Positions 23,956-34,118 of a DNA stretch of 64,000 nt are shown here, in pieces (the first letter of the stretch is position 1; each line of letters starts with the position of its first letter). Source of the stretch: Oenanthe sinensis (lineage: Eukaryota > Streptophyta > Magnoliopsida > Apiales > Apiaceae); the NCBI GenBank assembly GCA_028671895.1, contig CM053801.1, positions 40,552,836-40,616,835 of the forward strand, written 5' to 3'. The notes under the pieces were generated by a model, which saw nothing but the letters and a program-made list of their open reading frames with translations, had not been told where the DNA came from and did no database searches. The translations under genes were made by a program, and so were the position numbers.

Positions 23956-24429
23956 ACTTTTTACTGCACTCTCACTAGAAACACTACCAACTTACTGTTT
24001 TTCTTAGTAGTTGTTGAGAACATAATGGTGCGAGAATACATCAATTTAAAGAAGAGAACTAGATCTAGAACAAACTACAAATACATGAAACATAAAAAAG
24101 TCAACTCAATTGTAATTGCACTACGTGGTTTAGCCGTGCAAAGCCATTATTAATTTTAATTATGGGTAATGGATTATTAACACTTTGACCATTCAAGTTT
24201 AATTGAATGTATACATAAACCATCAAACAAAAAAAAACGTACCCTCGTGCCATTGAAGCAAGTAATTTGTACATCATAACCACATTTTCTTTAAAATCTC
24301 TATATAAGCACATTTGAAAAGGAGTAATATCAGAAAATATCTTACTTTCCCTCCAAAAACCATTAAAGTATATCTTTAGTTTTTCTCCCTCATCAACAAC
24401 ATTTATGCTCGTTTTTACATGCTTCATTC

Positions 24430-25983
24430 ATATTCCTCATTGGACATGTCCTTTTAATATGTCCAGTTTCCTTGCAATTACCACACCTTACACTGAATGA
24501 TTTCTCTTAGTCAAGATAGATACTTCATCTTTTTCAATTGCATAAGAGCAAGTCAAATGATGGTGTTAAAATATAATATAGCACTCATTGATGCAAAATA
24601 GCAAAATTCTATACCTGGTACTAAATATAAAACAAGTATAAATATTGTTATAATTGTCACATAAGCATCTAAGCGGGAAAGTGGAGAAAATAAAAAGCAA
24701 TGTTGGTGTTTTATATATTAGCTTAAATCTCGTGCTACCCACGAGACACTTTTTAAATATTTAGAATATATTTAATATATTATAATTCTTTTAATATATT
24801 TACTTTTTATAATATTAAATATAAAATTATTAAAATACTAATACAATAAAATATTTTTAGTTATATATTTTTTTATTTTTTTATATATTATATAAAAGTA
24901 ATTTTTATATAATATTTTTTACCATACTTAAATATGTTATATATTTTTAATCATAATGATTGTTTGCATATAATTTACTTTAGAATATGTACATATTTAT
25001 AAAAATATTATAATATTATCATTAAATATTTTTATTATTTTCATTTATATTGAATAAATAAAATTAAACAAATTATAATTTAAATTATAAAATTTATTAG
25101 AAGTTATTTGATGTAAAATTTTAATTTTATGTATTTTAGTTACATGTGACTACTCTTTTAGTTTATCACAACAACCCTACTATAACAACCATGACGACCA
25201 CAACGAATAATAAAATAATTTTAGTTATATAATTTTTTATTTTTTTATATATTTTATAAAAATAATATTTATATAATATTTTTTATCATACTTAAATATG
25301 TTATATATTTTTAATCATAATAATTGTTTACTTATAATTTACTTTAGTATATGTACATATTTATAAAAATATCTTAATATTATCATTAAATATTTTTATT
25401 ATTTTCATTTCATTGTAAATAAAATTAAACAAATTATAATTTAAATTATAAAATTTATAATAATTTTGTAACATGTAGAAGTTATTTGATATAGGTTTTT
25501 AATTTCATGTGTTTTAATTTAACGTAAATACTCTTTTAGTCTATCACAGCAACCTTACTACAACAATCATGACGACCACAACGACCAAAATAACTCATTT
25601 ACTCTAATTATATATAGGTATATAATATCTTCCTATCATATATATATATTATATTAAATATAGATCTAGTGTTATTTCAAATCTATGCATTGGGCCACAA
25701 GTTCTATTTTAACATCAAAAACTACTTTTTGATTTTATATTTTAGCAATAGCTATATGTATAATAGCACCTCCATTGGACTTCTCTAATTCAATGTACTT
25801 TTTCACTGGTTCTTGTTTTCTCTTCTTATTTGGCCTACCTGGAAATGGTGGTGACCTGAGATTTAACCCTGTTGATATCCATTGAGGTTGCACATTCATA
25901 GCATAGATAATCCCAGAATAACATTTCTTGTAGTTGCTCGTAAGGCAGCAATCATGCACATAATTATCAACATTATATTTCAA
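24430..25983 (-). pseudogene. MULE transposase remnant (C-terminal part)
   Basis: Two pieces lie in the right order on the minus strand. The segment 25735-25983 ends with a PPFPGRPNKKRKQEP stretch, the basic GRPKKKR linker that follows the SWIM domain in MULE transposases. About 1.2 kb further along (about 24425-24510), a CCHC zinc knuckle C-G-N-C-K-E-T-G-H-I-K-R-T-C follows, as in the family. The catalytic DDE domain is missing. The two pieces are separated by AT-rich DNA that contains a tandem duplication. Confidence 0.75.
24848..25586. repeat. Tandem duplication of an AT-rich unit of about 365 bp inside the MULE
   Basis: Both copies run from a TTTTAGTTATATA motif, through 'CATACTTAAATATGTTATAT' and 'AACAAATTATAATTTAAATT', to ACCATGACGACCACAACGA (about 24848-25208) or ATCATGACGACCACAACGA (about 25211-25583). 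They differ by substitutions and small indels, so the event is not recent. Confidence 0.85.
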
Positions 25984-26234
25984 TCTATTAATCTAAGATA
26001 TGGCATGATGACATGGTTTATCTGTTAAATTCCCGATATTTTAGAGGGTAGGTAAGATATTTTTCGATATTACCCCTCTTTAAATGTTACGATATACAGA
26101 ATTTAAAGAAAATGTGGTCATGATGTACGACGAACATACTTCAATAGTATGAATGTACGTTTTTTTATTTGATGGTTTATGTGTACATTCGATCAAATTT
26201 AAATGATGAAAGTGTTAATAACCCTGTGGGTAAT

Positions 26235-26533
26235 AGCAGACCCAAGTATTCCCGGCGCTTCATACTACTCGTCATGTGCATATTCCCCATGGATCTATAC
26301 TGTAGTTTTTATATCCAGCATAGATTTAAGATTTTAATTATAGATTATATATTAATAGGATATAACCGTCCACAGGTGAGGTGGGTACCTGGCAGCTAAT
26401 GTTGTAAACTGCAGGTGTGCAACATGGAATGTGTGGCATATGCATCAAAAACTGTCTAAACATAGTTTCAACAGATCTTGTCATTTTTTATGCATGCAGG
26501 TACATTCGGAGTTTTCGAGTTCGCAGTTGATTG
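26235..26533. other. Short unique spacer between MULE and Copia element
   Basis: No ORF, repeat or RNA gene is recognisable. Confidence 0.5.
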
Positions 26534-27013
26534 TGTTAGAAAATGGAAAGTTTGAGACATATTTTATATATGTTCTTGATGTAATTTCCGAAAACTAACG
26601 ATCGGAAGTTGTTCCTTGATATGAGGACTTAAACTTTCATGTTTGGATCTAAGACATTTTCTTAGTGTAATCCATAGATAAATTGAGTAGAAGTTGTTAG
26701 TTTGAAATGGGTTAAATGTGTTTGTACCACATTGAATATGTAATATGGGTGGAGGTGCTTTATATGTATATATGTGCAAGGGTAGTGTCAACTACTAAGG
26801 CATGTGAGTATGCATGGTGTACTAGTGTGCACTCGCGCACACACGCGCGCGCCGCCGCCGCCTCGCCACACCACGCCTCGGGTCGGGTCGAAGGGTGATT
26901 TGGGCGAATGTCTCGGCGTCTCGCGTACGCGAGGCGACCTGGGCGAGGAATTTTATTACATGATTAATTAATTAATTATGACTTTAAATATTATTTTAAT
27001 ATTGAATCAAAGT

Positions 27014-27308
27014 TGTTGTCAGCATAAGTGTAAAAGGTTACTGTCAGAAACATGTTACAAAGTTGCTGTCAAGTATATGAAAACTTACTGTCAGCATGAG
27101 TGTAAAATGTTACTGTCAGGAACATGTTACAAAGGTGCTGTCACAGTTTTACGAAAGTTGCTGTCAGGAATTTGTAAAAGGTGCTGTCACAGATTTTGCA
27201 AAGGTACTGTCACAAGATTTTGCAAAGGTGCTGTCACAGATTTTGCAAAGGTGCTGTCAACAGATTTGCAAAATTGCCGTCACCAGATTTGTAAAGTTGT
27301 TGTCATGA
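27014..27308 (+). repeat. Degenerate minisatellite with CTGTCA core in the 5' LTR
   Basis: About a dozen units of roughly 20-30 bp share a KTKCTGTCA core followed by CAGATTTTGCAAAGG, AGCATGAGTGTAAAA or GGAATTTGTAAAAGG. The matching array in the 3' LTR (about 33142-33512) has extra units, including a duplicated TTTTACGAAAGTTGCTGTCA segment. Confidence 0.85.
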
Positions 27309-27780
27309 CTTAAGCAGACTGTAACTGATTCTGAATATTCTATTAAATGCTTTTTAAGTCAGAATAATTATTTTAATTAATGTTTTATCTGCTGTTACGT
27401 TTTATTGTATTATATATACATAAAAACGTTGGAGATAGAAGCATGGAATTTTAACACAAGTTTGAGAAAACCCTAGCAGTCACACTCTGTATTTTTCACA
27501 ATAATATTCATACAGTTTTTGCATAAGGTTTTCTGGGCGAACTGAGGTGCAGGTCGCTGTTGAGTGCTACGTATCTGTGGACGAAGTACTCTGTGCTGTT
27601 TTATCCTGGAAGTGATATTGCTGCAACCCAACACAGCTTAGTGGGGCAATAATCTCTTCAAGAACAGTCAATACTTCTAGCAAGGCTTGGCGACTCAGCT
27701 GTTCATTGGTTCTTTCAGTGTATGCGTTAAAGCTTCTGTTAGAGCTAAGACTTCTATCTTTTCTCTTGTCATTACAGTTA

Positions 27781-27783
<3 letters not shown>

Positions 27784-27859
<76 letters not shown>
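27784..27859. repeat. (TA)n microsatellite in the 5' LTR
   Basis: About 75 bp of pure TA repeat. The same place in the 3' LTR (33989-34006) has only about 18 bp, so the tract expanded or contracted after insertion. Confidence 0.95.
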
Positions 27860-27861
<2 letters not shown>

Positions 27862-27993
27862 TCTGCCTTCGTTGTTTATTTTGTTAATTGGTGTAATCTG
27901 CCTGTTCTTGTTAAACTATTTATATAACTGCCCCATTGTTGTGTGTAGTTTTTAATTACGATCCAACAATCTTGAAGAGATTATAGTTATATT

Positions 27994-30900
27994 TTGTTAA
28001 TTAACAAGATGGTTAACGAAACTGAAACTACTGTTGTTGATGCTACTGGTTCTGGGTCTGGTGTTACTGCATCTGCCATTGATTGGACCACGTACCGCTT
28101 CCCACAGCCCATTGATTTGTCTAGCATGCCTGATAAATTCGGTGGGGGTGTTGGTTTTTCTCGTTGGCAGAAAAAGATGAAACTGTGGCTAACGGTAAAG
28201 GGTCTATGGCCGGTGGTGCAGTATGCTTCACCAGTTGTTGATCAAGAGAAGGCTGACTCTGTTAAGGCCTTTGCTATGTGGGAAGAAAATGATGGGATGG
28301 CTAGGGCTGCAATTTTGGCAGCTTTAGCGAACACTCTGTTCGATGTTTATTCATCAGATTCCTACACTGCTAAGCTCTTATGGGAGAAGCTGGACCAAAC
28401 TCACAATACTGACTCTCAGGGTCTGGAAAAGTATAGTGTGGCAAGGTTCCTTGATTTCAAGCTGGTGGATAATAAATCCATGACTGAGCAGGTGCATGAG
28501 TTTGAGATGTTGGTACATGCTTTGAAGGAGTCTGGAATGGACCTTCCTGAGAAGTTTCAGGTTATGTCAGTGATTGAAAAGCTCCCGAAGTCTTGGGAAG
28601 AGTTTGCGCTCTCCCTGAAAAGACAAAAAGGAGAGATCACCTGGACTAACTTGATGTTGGACATCTCTGTGCAGGAACAACACAAGTCCAAACAGGGACA
28701 TGTGATGCCTGCTGAACATGGGAGTTCGAAGGTGAACGTAGTGACTGTTGGACAGAAAAGAAAGTCTGTCACTAAGAAGGAAAATAATAAGCCTAAAAAT
28801 GACAAGAACAAGGCTAAGAAACCAAAGACAAACAAACCATGTTGGTCTTGTGGACAGGTTGGTCATTGGAGCAAGGATTGTCCTGCAAAGAAAACAAAGA
28901 AACCTAATGTGGTAGCACAATCTAATACTGTGCTTGCAACCACTGATGGGCCTGTGGTTAACATGGTTGTTGGTGAGGCTGCTGCTTCTGAAACTAATGA
29001 TGGGTATGTTACCTACAACCCTACACTACTTTCCACTTATCTGTCAAATGAATGGTTGATTGATACTGGAGCTAATGTACATATTTGTACTGATATTACT
29101 CTATTTGTATCTTATCAACAGGTTCAAGGAATGACAGTGACGATGGGGAATGCTAGTGCTGCTCAAGTGCTTGTAGTAGGAAACGTGGACCTGAAGTTTG
29201 CTTCTGGGCGTGTTCTATCCCTTACTAGAGTGCATCATGTTCCTGACATTCGTAAAAACATAATAAGTGGAAGCTGTTTAGTTAGAAATGGTTTCGAACT
29301 TTCTTTGAAGTGTAATAAAGTTGTTATTACACATACATGTGTATTTTTTGGCAAAGGTTACTTGTCTGATGGTTTATTTTTAATAAATGTTGAGCCTGTT
29401 TTGGGCAGTTTTATTAATGATAATGTTGTTCCTTCTGTGAATTGTGTTGAATCAACTGATTTGTGGCACTCACGACTTGGTCATCTAAATTTTGGTGCTC
29501 TAAAGAATATGATGAATTTAGAGTTGATTCCAAAGTATGCCATTGAAAAGAAATCTAAATGTCAAGTATGTGTGACTGCTAAACTAACTAGGAAACCCTT
29601 TCATAACGTGGTTAGGGATTCAGAAGTGTTAGAATTAGTTCACACAGACATATGTGAATTTAGTGGTATTTTGACTAAGGATAATAAAAGATATTTCATT
29701 ACCTTTATAGATGATTGTAGTAGATATTGCCATGTTTATTTAATTAAACATAAAGATGAAGCACTTGATAAATTCATTATGTATAAAAATGAAGCTGAAA
29801 CACAAACTGGCAAAGTACTTAAACGTTTGAGGTCTAATAGAGGTGGAGAGTATACGGGTACCTCGTTTAATGAATTTTTCAAAAGCAATGGTATAGTTCA
29901 TGAGGTGACTCCACCATACACTCCTGAGTCTAATGGGGTGGCAGAACGAAAGAACAGAACTTTTAAAGATATGATTAACAGTATGCTAATTAATTATGGG
30001 TTGCCTAAGTACATGTGGGGAGAGGCTCTGAATACGGCTTGCCATATTCTGAACAGAGACCCTCTAAAACATATGGACAAGACACCTTATGAATTATGGA
30101 AAGGCAGAAAGGCTAGTTTAAAGTATCTTCGTGTGTGGGGATGTCTTGCAAAAGTACTTGTCCCTGAACACAAGAGAAAGAAACTGGGGCCGAAAACTGT
30201 TGATTGCATCTTTCTGGGCTATATTGAAACCACTACCGCTATGAGATTTTTAGTGTTAAAATCTGACATAGATGGGATAGTGGCAAACACTATAGTTGAG
30301 TTTCGTGATGCAACATTCTTTGAGAATGTGTTCCCTATGCAGACTGGTATACCTCAGGGTATTTCAAATGATGATCCCACTCGCACATCGAGTTCCATTC
30401 CTGATCATGTGGAAAGGATGACAAATGTGGGGGCGGATCCTGCTAGTAGCTCTACTCCTAACGAAGTAGAGGAACCTAGAAGGAGTAAGCGTGCGAAGGT
30501 AGTCAAGGAGTTTGGAAGTGATTTTATTACTTACAATGTCGAGGACGAACCTTTGACTTTCCGGTTGGCCATGGACTCTTCGGAGTCAAGGCACTGGAAA
30601 GGCGCTGTGAAGAGTGAGATCGACTCTATTGTTTCTAACGGAACATGGGAGTTGGTTGATCTCCCTCCTGGGTGTACTACTATAGGATGTAAGTGGATCT
30701 TCAAAAGAAAGATGAACCCGGATGGCTCAATAAATAAGTGTAAGGCTAGGCTGGTAGCTAAGGGTTTTAGGCAAGTGGAAGGCATTGACTATTTTGATAC
30801 ATACTCTCCTGTTGCAAGAATGACAACAATTCGAATGCTTATAGCATTGGCTTCTGTACATGGTCTTATCATCCATCAAATGGATGTAAAGACAGCTTTT

Positions 30901-32127
30901 CTTCATGGTGATCTTGAAGAAGAGATTTATATGGATCAGCCTGAGGGATTTGTTGCATCTGGCAATGAGAAGAAAGTTTGTAAATTAGTCAAGTCTATCT
31001 ATGGCTTAAAACAAGCTCCTAGAGACTGGCACAAAAAGTTTGATGAGACTGTTTTGACTTCAGAATTTTTGGTTAATGAAAGTGACAAGTGTGTCTACTA
31101 TAAGGTTAAAGGAAATGAAAATGTGATTTTGTGCCTGTATGTGGATGACATATTGTTGTTTGGAACCAATATTGAGATTATTAACGAGACAAAAAATTTC
31201 TTGAAAAGGCACTTTGAAATGAAGGATATGGGTGCTGCTAATGTGATTCTTGGTATCAAGCTGACTCAGTCAGCTGATGGAATAACCTTGTCACAATCTC
31301 ATTATATAGAAAAATCTATACTTGAGAAGTATGGTTATTCAAATTGTAGAATCGCAAGCACTCTATATGATTCAAAAGTTGCTCTTGTCAAGAATAAGTC
31401 AGGTGTTCCTGTGTCTCAGTTAAGGTATTCTCAGATTATTGGTAGTTTGCAATATCTTGCTAATGGTACTAGACCAGATATTTCATATTCTGTGTCTAAG
31501 TTAGCTAGATATACAAGCTGTCCAAACAAGACTCATTGGGATGCTCTTGATAGAGTGCTTAGATATCTGAAAGGCACCATCTACCTTGGTTTGCACTACA
31601 GGAGATTTCCTGGAGTACTAGAGGGATATAGTGATGCAAGTTGGATAGCTAAGAAATCTGGTTCCAATGGAGTGACTGGATACGTATTTATCCTTGCGGG
31701 TGGAGCTATATCCTGGAAGTCTGCTAGACAGACTATTATAACTCGGTCTACCTTTGAGGCTGAGTTGTGTGCACTAGATGCCACGGGAACCGAGGCTGAA
31801 TGGTTACATGGACTTATGTCTATGATTCCTGTAGTGAGCCAACCGCTTCCGGCTCTTGCTGTTCATTGTGATAGCCGTACAACTATCGACAAGATAAACA
31901 GTAAGAAGTATAATGTGAAAACCAAGAGACACGTTCAAGTTAGACTAAAGTCTATTAGGGGTTTGGTGTCTGACAGGATCATTGCTATTGAGTTTATTGG
32001 AACTCAAGATAACCTGGCTGATCCTTTGACTAAGGGACTTGAGCATGCTGTTGTCCTTAAGTCGAGGTTGGGGATGGGACTGACAACCCATTTTGAGTCA
32101 TCAACAACGGGAACCCAATACACCTGA
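27994..32127 (+). CDS. Copia gag-pol polyprotein, intact, 1377 aa
   Basis: The element's own replication protein. Order along the chain: a gag-like N-terminal part with WQKKMKLWL near residue 60; a CCHC zinc knuckle C-W-S-C-G-Q-V-G-H-W-S-K-D-C at residue 283; an aspartic protease with WLIDTGA, catalytic Asp 357; an integrase with the HHCC finger starting WHSRLGH at His 492 and ending in a Cys-x2-Cys; the first catalytic Asp in HTDICEF (Asp 552); a GVAERKNRT segment; a reverse transcriptase with YVDD at residue 1049; and RNase H with YSDASWI and the usual C-terminal LADPLTKGL. Gag and pol share one frame. All catalytic motifs I can check are present and nothing interrupts the frame. I do not assign a Copia sub-lineage. 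Start taken at 27994, 25 bp after the LTR; a second Met four codons on (28006, MVNET) is equally plausible. Confidence 0.95.
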   Translation: MLINKMVNETETTVVDATGSGSGVTASAIDWTTYRFPQPIDLSSMPDKFGGGVGFSRWQKKMKLWLTVKGLWPVVQYASPVVDQEKADSVKAFAMWEENDGMARAAILAALANTLFDVYSSDSYTAKLLWEKLDQTHNTDSQGLEKYSVARFLDFKLVDNKSMTEQVHEFEMLVHALKESGMDLPEKFQVMSVIEKLPKSWEEFALSLKRQKGEITWTNLMLDISVQEQHKSKQGHVMPAEHGSSKVNVVTVGQKRKSVTKKENNKPKNDKNKAKKPKTNKPCWSCGQVGHWSKDCPAKKTKKPNVVAQSNTVLATTDGPVVNMVVGEAAASETNDGYVTYNPTLLSTYLSNEWLIDTGANVHICTDITLFVSYQQVQGMTVTMGNASAAQVLVVGNVDLKFASGRVLSLTRVHHVPDIRKNIISGSCLVRNGFELSLKCNKVVITHTCVFFGKGYLSDGLFLINVEPVLGSFINDNVVPSVNCVESTDLWHSRLGHLNFGALKNMMNLELIPKYAIEKKSKCQVCVTAKLTRKPFHNVVRDSEVLELVHTDICEFSGILTKDNKRYFITFIDDCSRYCHVYLIKHKDEALDKFIMYKNEAETQTGKVLKRLRSNRGGEYTGTSFNEFFKSNGIVHEVTPPYTPESNGVAERKNRTFKDMINSMLINYGLPKYMWGEALNTACHILNRDPLKHMDKTPYELWKGRKASLKYLRVWGCLAKVLVPEHKRKKLGPKTVDCIFLGYIETTTAMRFLVLKSDIDGIVANTIVEFRDATFFENVFPMQTGIPQGISNDDPTRTSSSIPDHVERMTNVGADPASSSTPNEVEEPRRSKRAKVVKEFGSDFITYNVEDEPLTFRLAMDSSESRHWKGAVKSEIDSIVSNGTWELVDLPPGCTTIGCKWIFKRKMNPDGSINKCKARLVAKGFRQVEGIDYFDTYSPVARMTTIRMLIALASVHGLIIHQMDVKTAFLHGDLEEEIYMDQPEGFVASGNEKKVCKLVKSIYGLKQAPRDWHKKFDETVLTSEFLVNESDKCVYYKVKGNENVILCLYVDDILLFGTNIEIINETKNFLKRHFEMKDMGAANVILGIKLTQSADGITLSQSHYIEKSILEKYGYSNCRIASTLYDSKVALVKNKSGVPVSQLRYSQIIGSLQYLANGTRPDISYSVSKLARYTSCPNKTHWDALDRVLRYLKGTIYLGLHYRRFPGVLEGYSDASWIAKKSGSNGVTGYVFILAGGAISWKSARQTIITRSTFEAELCALDATGTEAEWLHGLMSMIPVVSQPLPALAVHCDSRTTIDKINSKKYNVKTKRHVQVRLKSIRGLVSDRIIAIEFIGTQDNLADPLTKGLEHAVVLKSRLGMGLTTHFESSTTGTQYT

Positions 32128-32656
32128 GAGGAGATCCCTCGATGTGTATTCAATGTGGTAATAACAAGTTGTGATGGTGATTCAGTAGTACCTCTACTAC
32201 AAATTTCTAGATACTCACGTATCTGAGTCTTTCCCCTGTAAACCTCAAGAGGTACTGCAACTGCTAGTTAGCAAGAGTTTTAAGAACTCTGAATGGGGTC
32301 AAGTCGTGAGACGAGATGTTGGCAGTACATCTTTGGAGATGCCCAGCTAAGCGAATGTTATTGTGTGGTCGCAATTAGAGGATAGAGTTATTCATCGAAG
32401 CATTCGACGAACAGGATCGAGACATGACCATTAACGTCTCAAAGCCGTAGATAGGCACCATAGCCTTTGACTTGTCGTCGTCTATGGAGTGTGGTTACAC
32501 ACAACGGATAAAGATTCAAGGTGAAACATTCCATCTATATCCGATAGCCATCGAAGTAGAGGACTTAGGAGGGTTCAAACCTTGACCGGTACCAACTCTG
32601 AAAAGCAAGTCATGAGTAGAATCTGATATGTATTTCTGTATGGATTTGTGGGGGAT
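32128..32656 (+). other. 3' untranslated region of the Copia element
   Basis: Non-coding DNA between the pol stop and the 3' LTR. It ends in the G-rich polypurine tract at about 32645-32656. Confidence 0.7.
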
Positions 32657-34118
32657 TGTTAGAAATTGGAAAGTTTGAGACATATTTTATATATGTTCTT
32701 GATGTAATTTCCGAAAACTAACGATTGGAAGTTGTTCCTTGATATGAGGACTTAAACTTTCATGTTTGGATCTAAGACATTTTCTTAGTGTAATCCATAG
32801 ATAAATTGAGTAGAAGTTGTTAGTTTGAAATGGGTTAAATGTGTTTGTACCACATTGAATATGTAATATGGGTGGAGGTGTTTTATATGTATATATGTGC
32901 AAGGGTAGTGTCAACTACTAAGGCATGTGAGTATGCATGGTGTACTAGTGTGCCCTCGCGCACACACACGCGCGCGCCGCCGCCGCCGCCTCGCCTCGGG
33001 TCGGGTCGGGTCGGGTCGAAGGGGGATTTGGGCGAATGTCTCGGCGTCTCACGTACGCGAGGCGACCTGGGCGAGGAATTTTATTACATGATTAATTAAT
33101 TAATTATGACTTTAAATATTATTTTAATATTGAATCAAAGTTGTTGTCAGCATAAGTGTAAAAGGTTACTGTCAGAAACATGTTACAAAGTTGCTGTCAA
33201 GTATATGAAAACTTACTGTCAGCATGAGTGTAAAATGTTACTGTCAAGAACATGTTATAAAGGTGCTGTCGGAGAAACTTACTGTCAGCAAAGGTGCTGT
33301 CACAGTTTTACGAAAGTTGCTGTCAGGAATTTGTAAAAGGTGCTGTCACAGTTTTACGAAAGTTGCTGTCAGGAATTTGTAAAAGGTGCTGTCACAGATT
33401 TTGCAAAGGTGATGTCACAAGATTTTGCAAAGGTGCTGTCACAGATTTTGCAAAGGTGTTGTCAACAGATTTGCAAAGTTGTTATCACCAGATTTGTAAA
33501 GTTGTTGTCATGACTTAAGCAGACTGTAACTGATTCTGAATATTCTATTAAATGCTTTTTAAGTCAGAATAATTATTTTAATTAATGTTTTATCTGCTGT
33601 TACGTTTTATTGTATTATATATACATAAAAACGTTGGAGATAGAAGCATGGAATTTTAACACAAGTTTGAGAAAACCCTAGCAGCCATACTCTGTATTTT
33701 TCACAATAATATTCATACAGTTTTTGCATAAGGTTTTCTGGGCGAACTGAGGTGCAGGTCGCTGTTGAGTGCTACGTATCTGTGGACGAAGTACTCTGTG
33801 CTGTTTTATCCTGAAAGTGATATTGCTGCAACCCAACACAGCGTAGTGGGGCAATAATCTCTTCAAGAACAGTCAAGACTTCTAGCAAGGCTTGGCGACT
33901 CATCTGTTCATTGGTTCTTTCAGTGTATGCGTTAAAGCTTCTGTTAGAGCTAAGACTTCTATCTTTTCTCTTGTCATTACAGTTACTGATATATATATAT
34001 ATATATTGTTTCTGCCTTCGTTGTTTGTTTTGTTAATTGGTGTAATCTGCCTGTTTCTTGTTAAACTATTTATATAACTGCCCCATTGTTGTGTGTAGTT
34101 TTTAATTACGATCCAACA
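32657..34118 (+). repeat. 3' LTR of the Copia element (1462 bp)
   Basis: Closely matches 26534-27968. Differences are concentrated in the CCG/GGGTC island, the CTGTCA array (longer here) and the TA tract (shorter here). Ends CCAACA followed by the GATTG target duplication. Confidence 0.93.

Larger units (their letters stand above)
24171..26224 (-). mobile_element. Mutator-like element (MULE), 2.05 kb, internally deleted
   Basis: Long terminal inverted repeats start GGATTATTAACACTTTGACC at the left and, reversed, GGGTTATTAACACTTTCATC at the right. They extend about 180-200 bp inward, through TTTAAAGAAAATGTGG and AGTAAGATATTTTCTGATA. Ten-base flanks match at nine positions (TATGGGTAAT at 24161-24170; TGTGGGTAAT at 26225-26234), as expected for MULEs. 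Only the C-terminal part of the transposase remains, broken up by AT-rich sequence. Confidence 0.85.
26534..27968 (+). repeat. 5' LTR of the Copia element (1435 bp)
   Basis: It contains a GC-rich island (about 26826-26945: CACACGCGCGC, GCCGCCGCC and GGGTCGGGTCG), a CTGTCA-motif array (about 27014-27308) and a (TA)n tract of about 75 bp (27784-27859). It ends CCAACA. Confidence 0.93.
26534..34118 (+). mobile_element. Full-length Copia LTR retrotransposon, 7.6 kb, coding region intact
   Basis: LTRs 26534-27968 and 32657-34118 begin TGTTAGAAA and end CCAACA. The 5-bp target duplication GATTG is perfect (26529-26533 and 34119-34123). A G-rich polypurine tract (TTTGTGGGGGAT) lies just before the 3' LTR. 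The single gag-pol ORF has the Copia order (protease, integrase, RT, RNase H) and no stop or frameshift. No initiator-Met primer-binding site is evident after the 5' LTR; the sequence there is ATCTTGAAGAGATTATAG, so another tRNA or a half-tRNA primer may be used. LTR differences are mostly repeat length, which suggests a young, possibly active copy. Confidence 0.95.

Noticed and set aside
24725..24760. CTCGTG...CACGAG hairpin as a Helitron end (similar CTCGTGCAAAGCACAGG near 41160)
   Set aside because: No TC start, CTRR end or AT target could be paired with it, so a Helitron call is not supported.
28557..28920. ORFs antisense to the Copia gag-pol
   Set aside because: Shadows of the real plus-strand frame; the same holds for 30531-30785 and 31596-31784.
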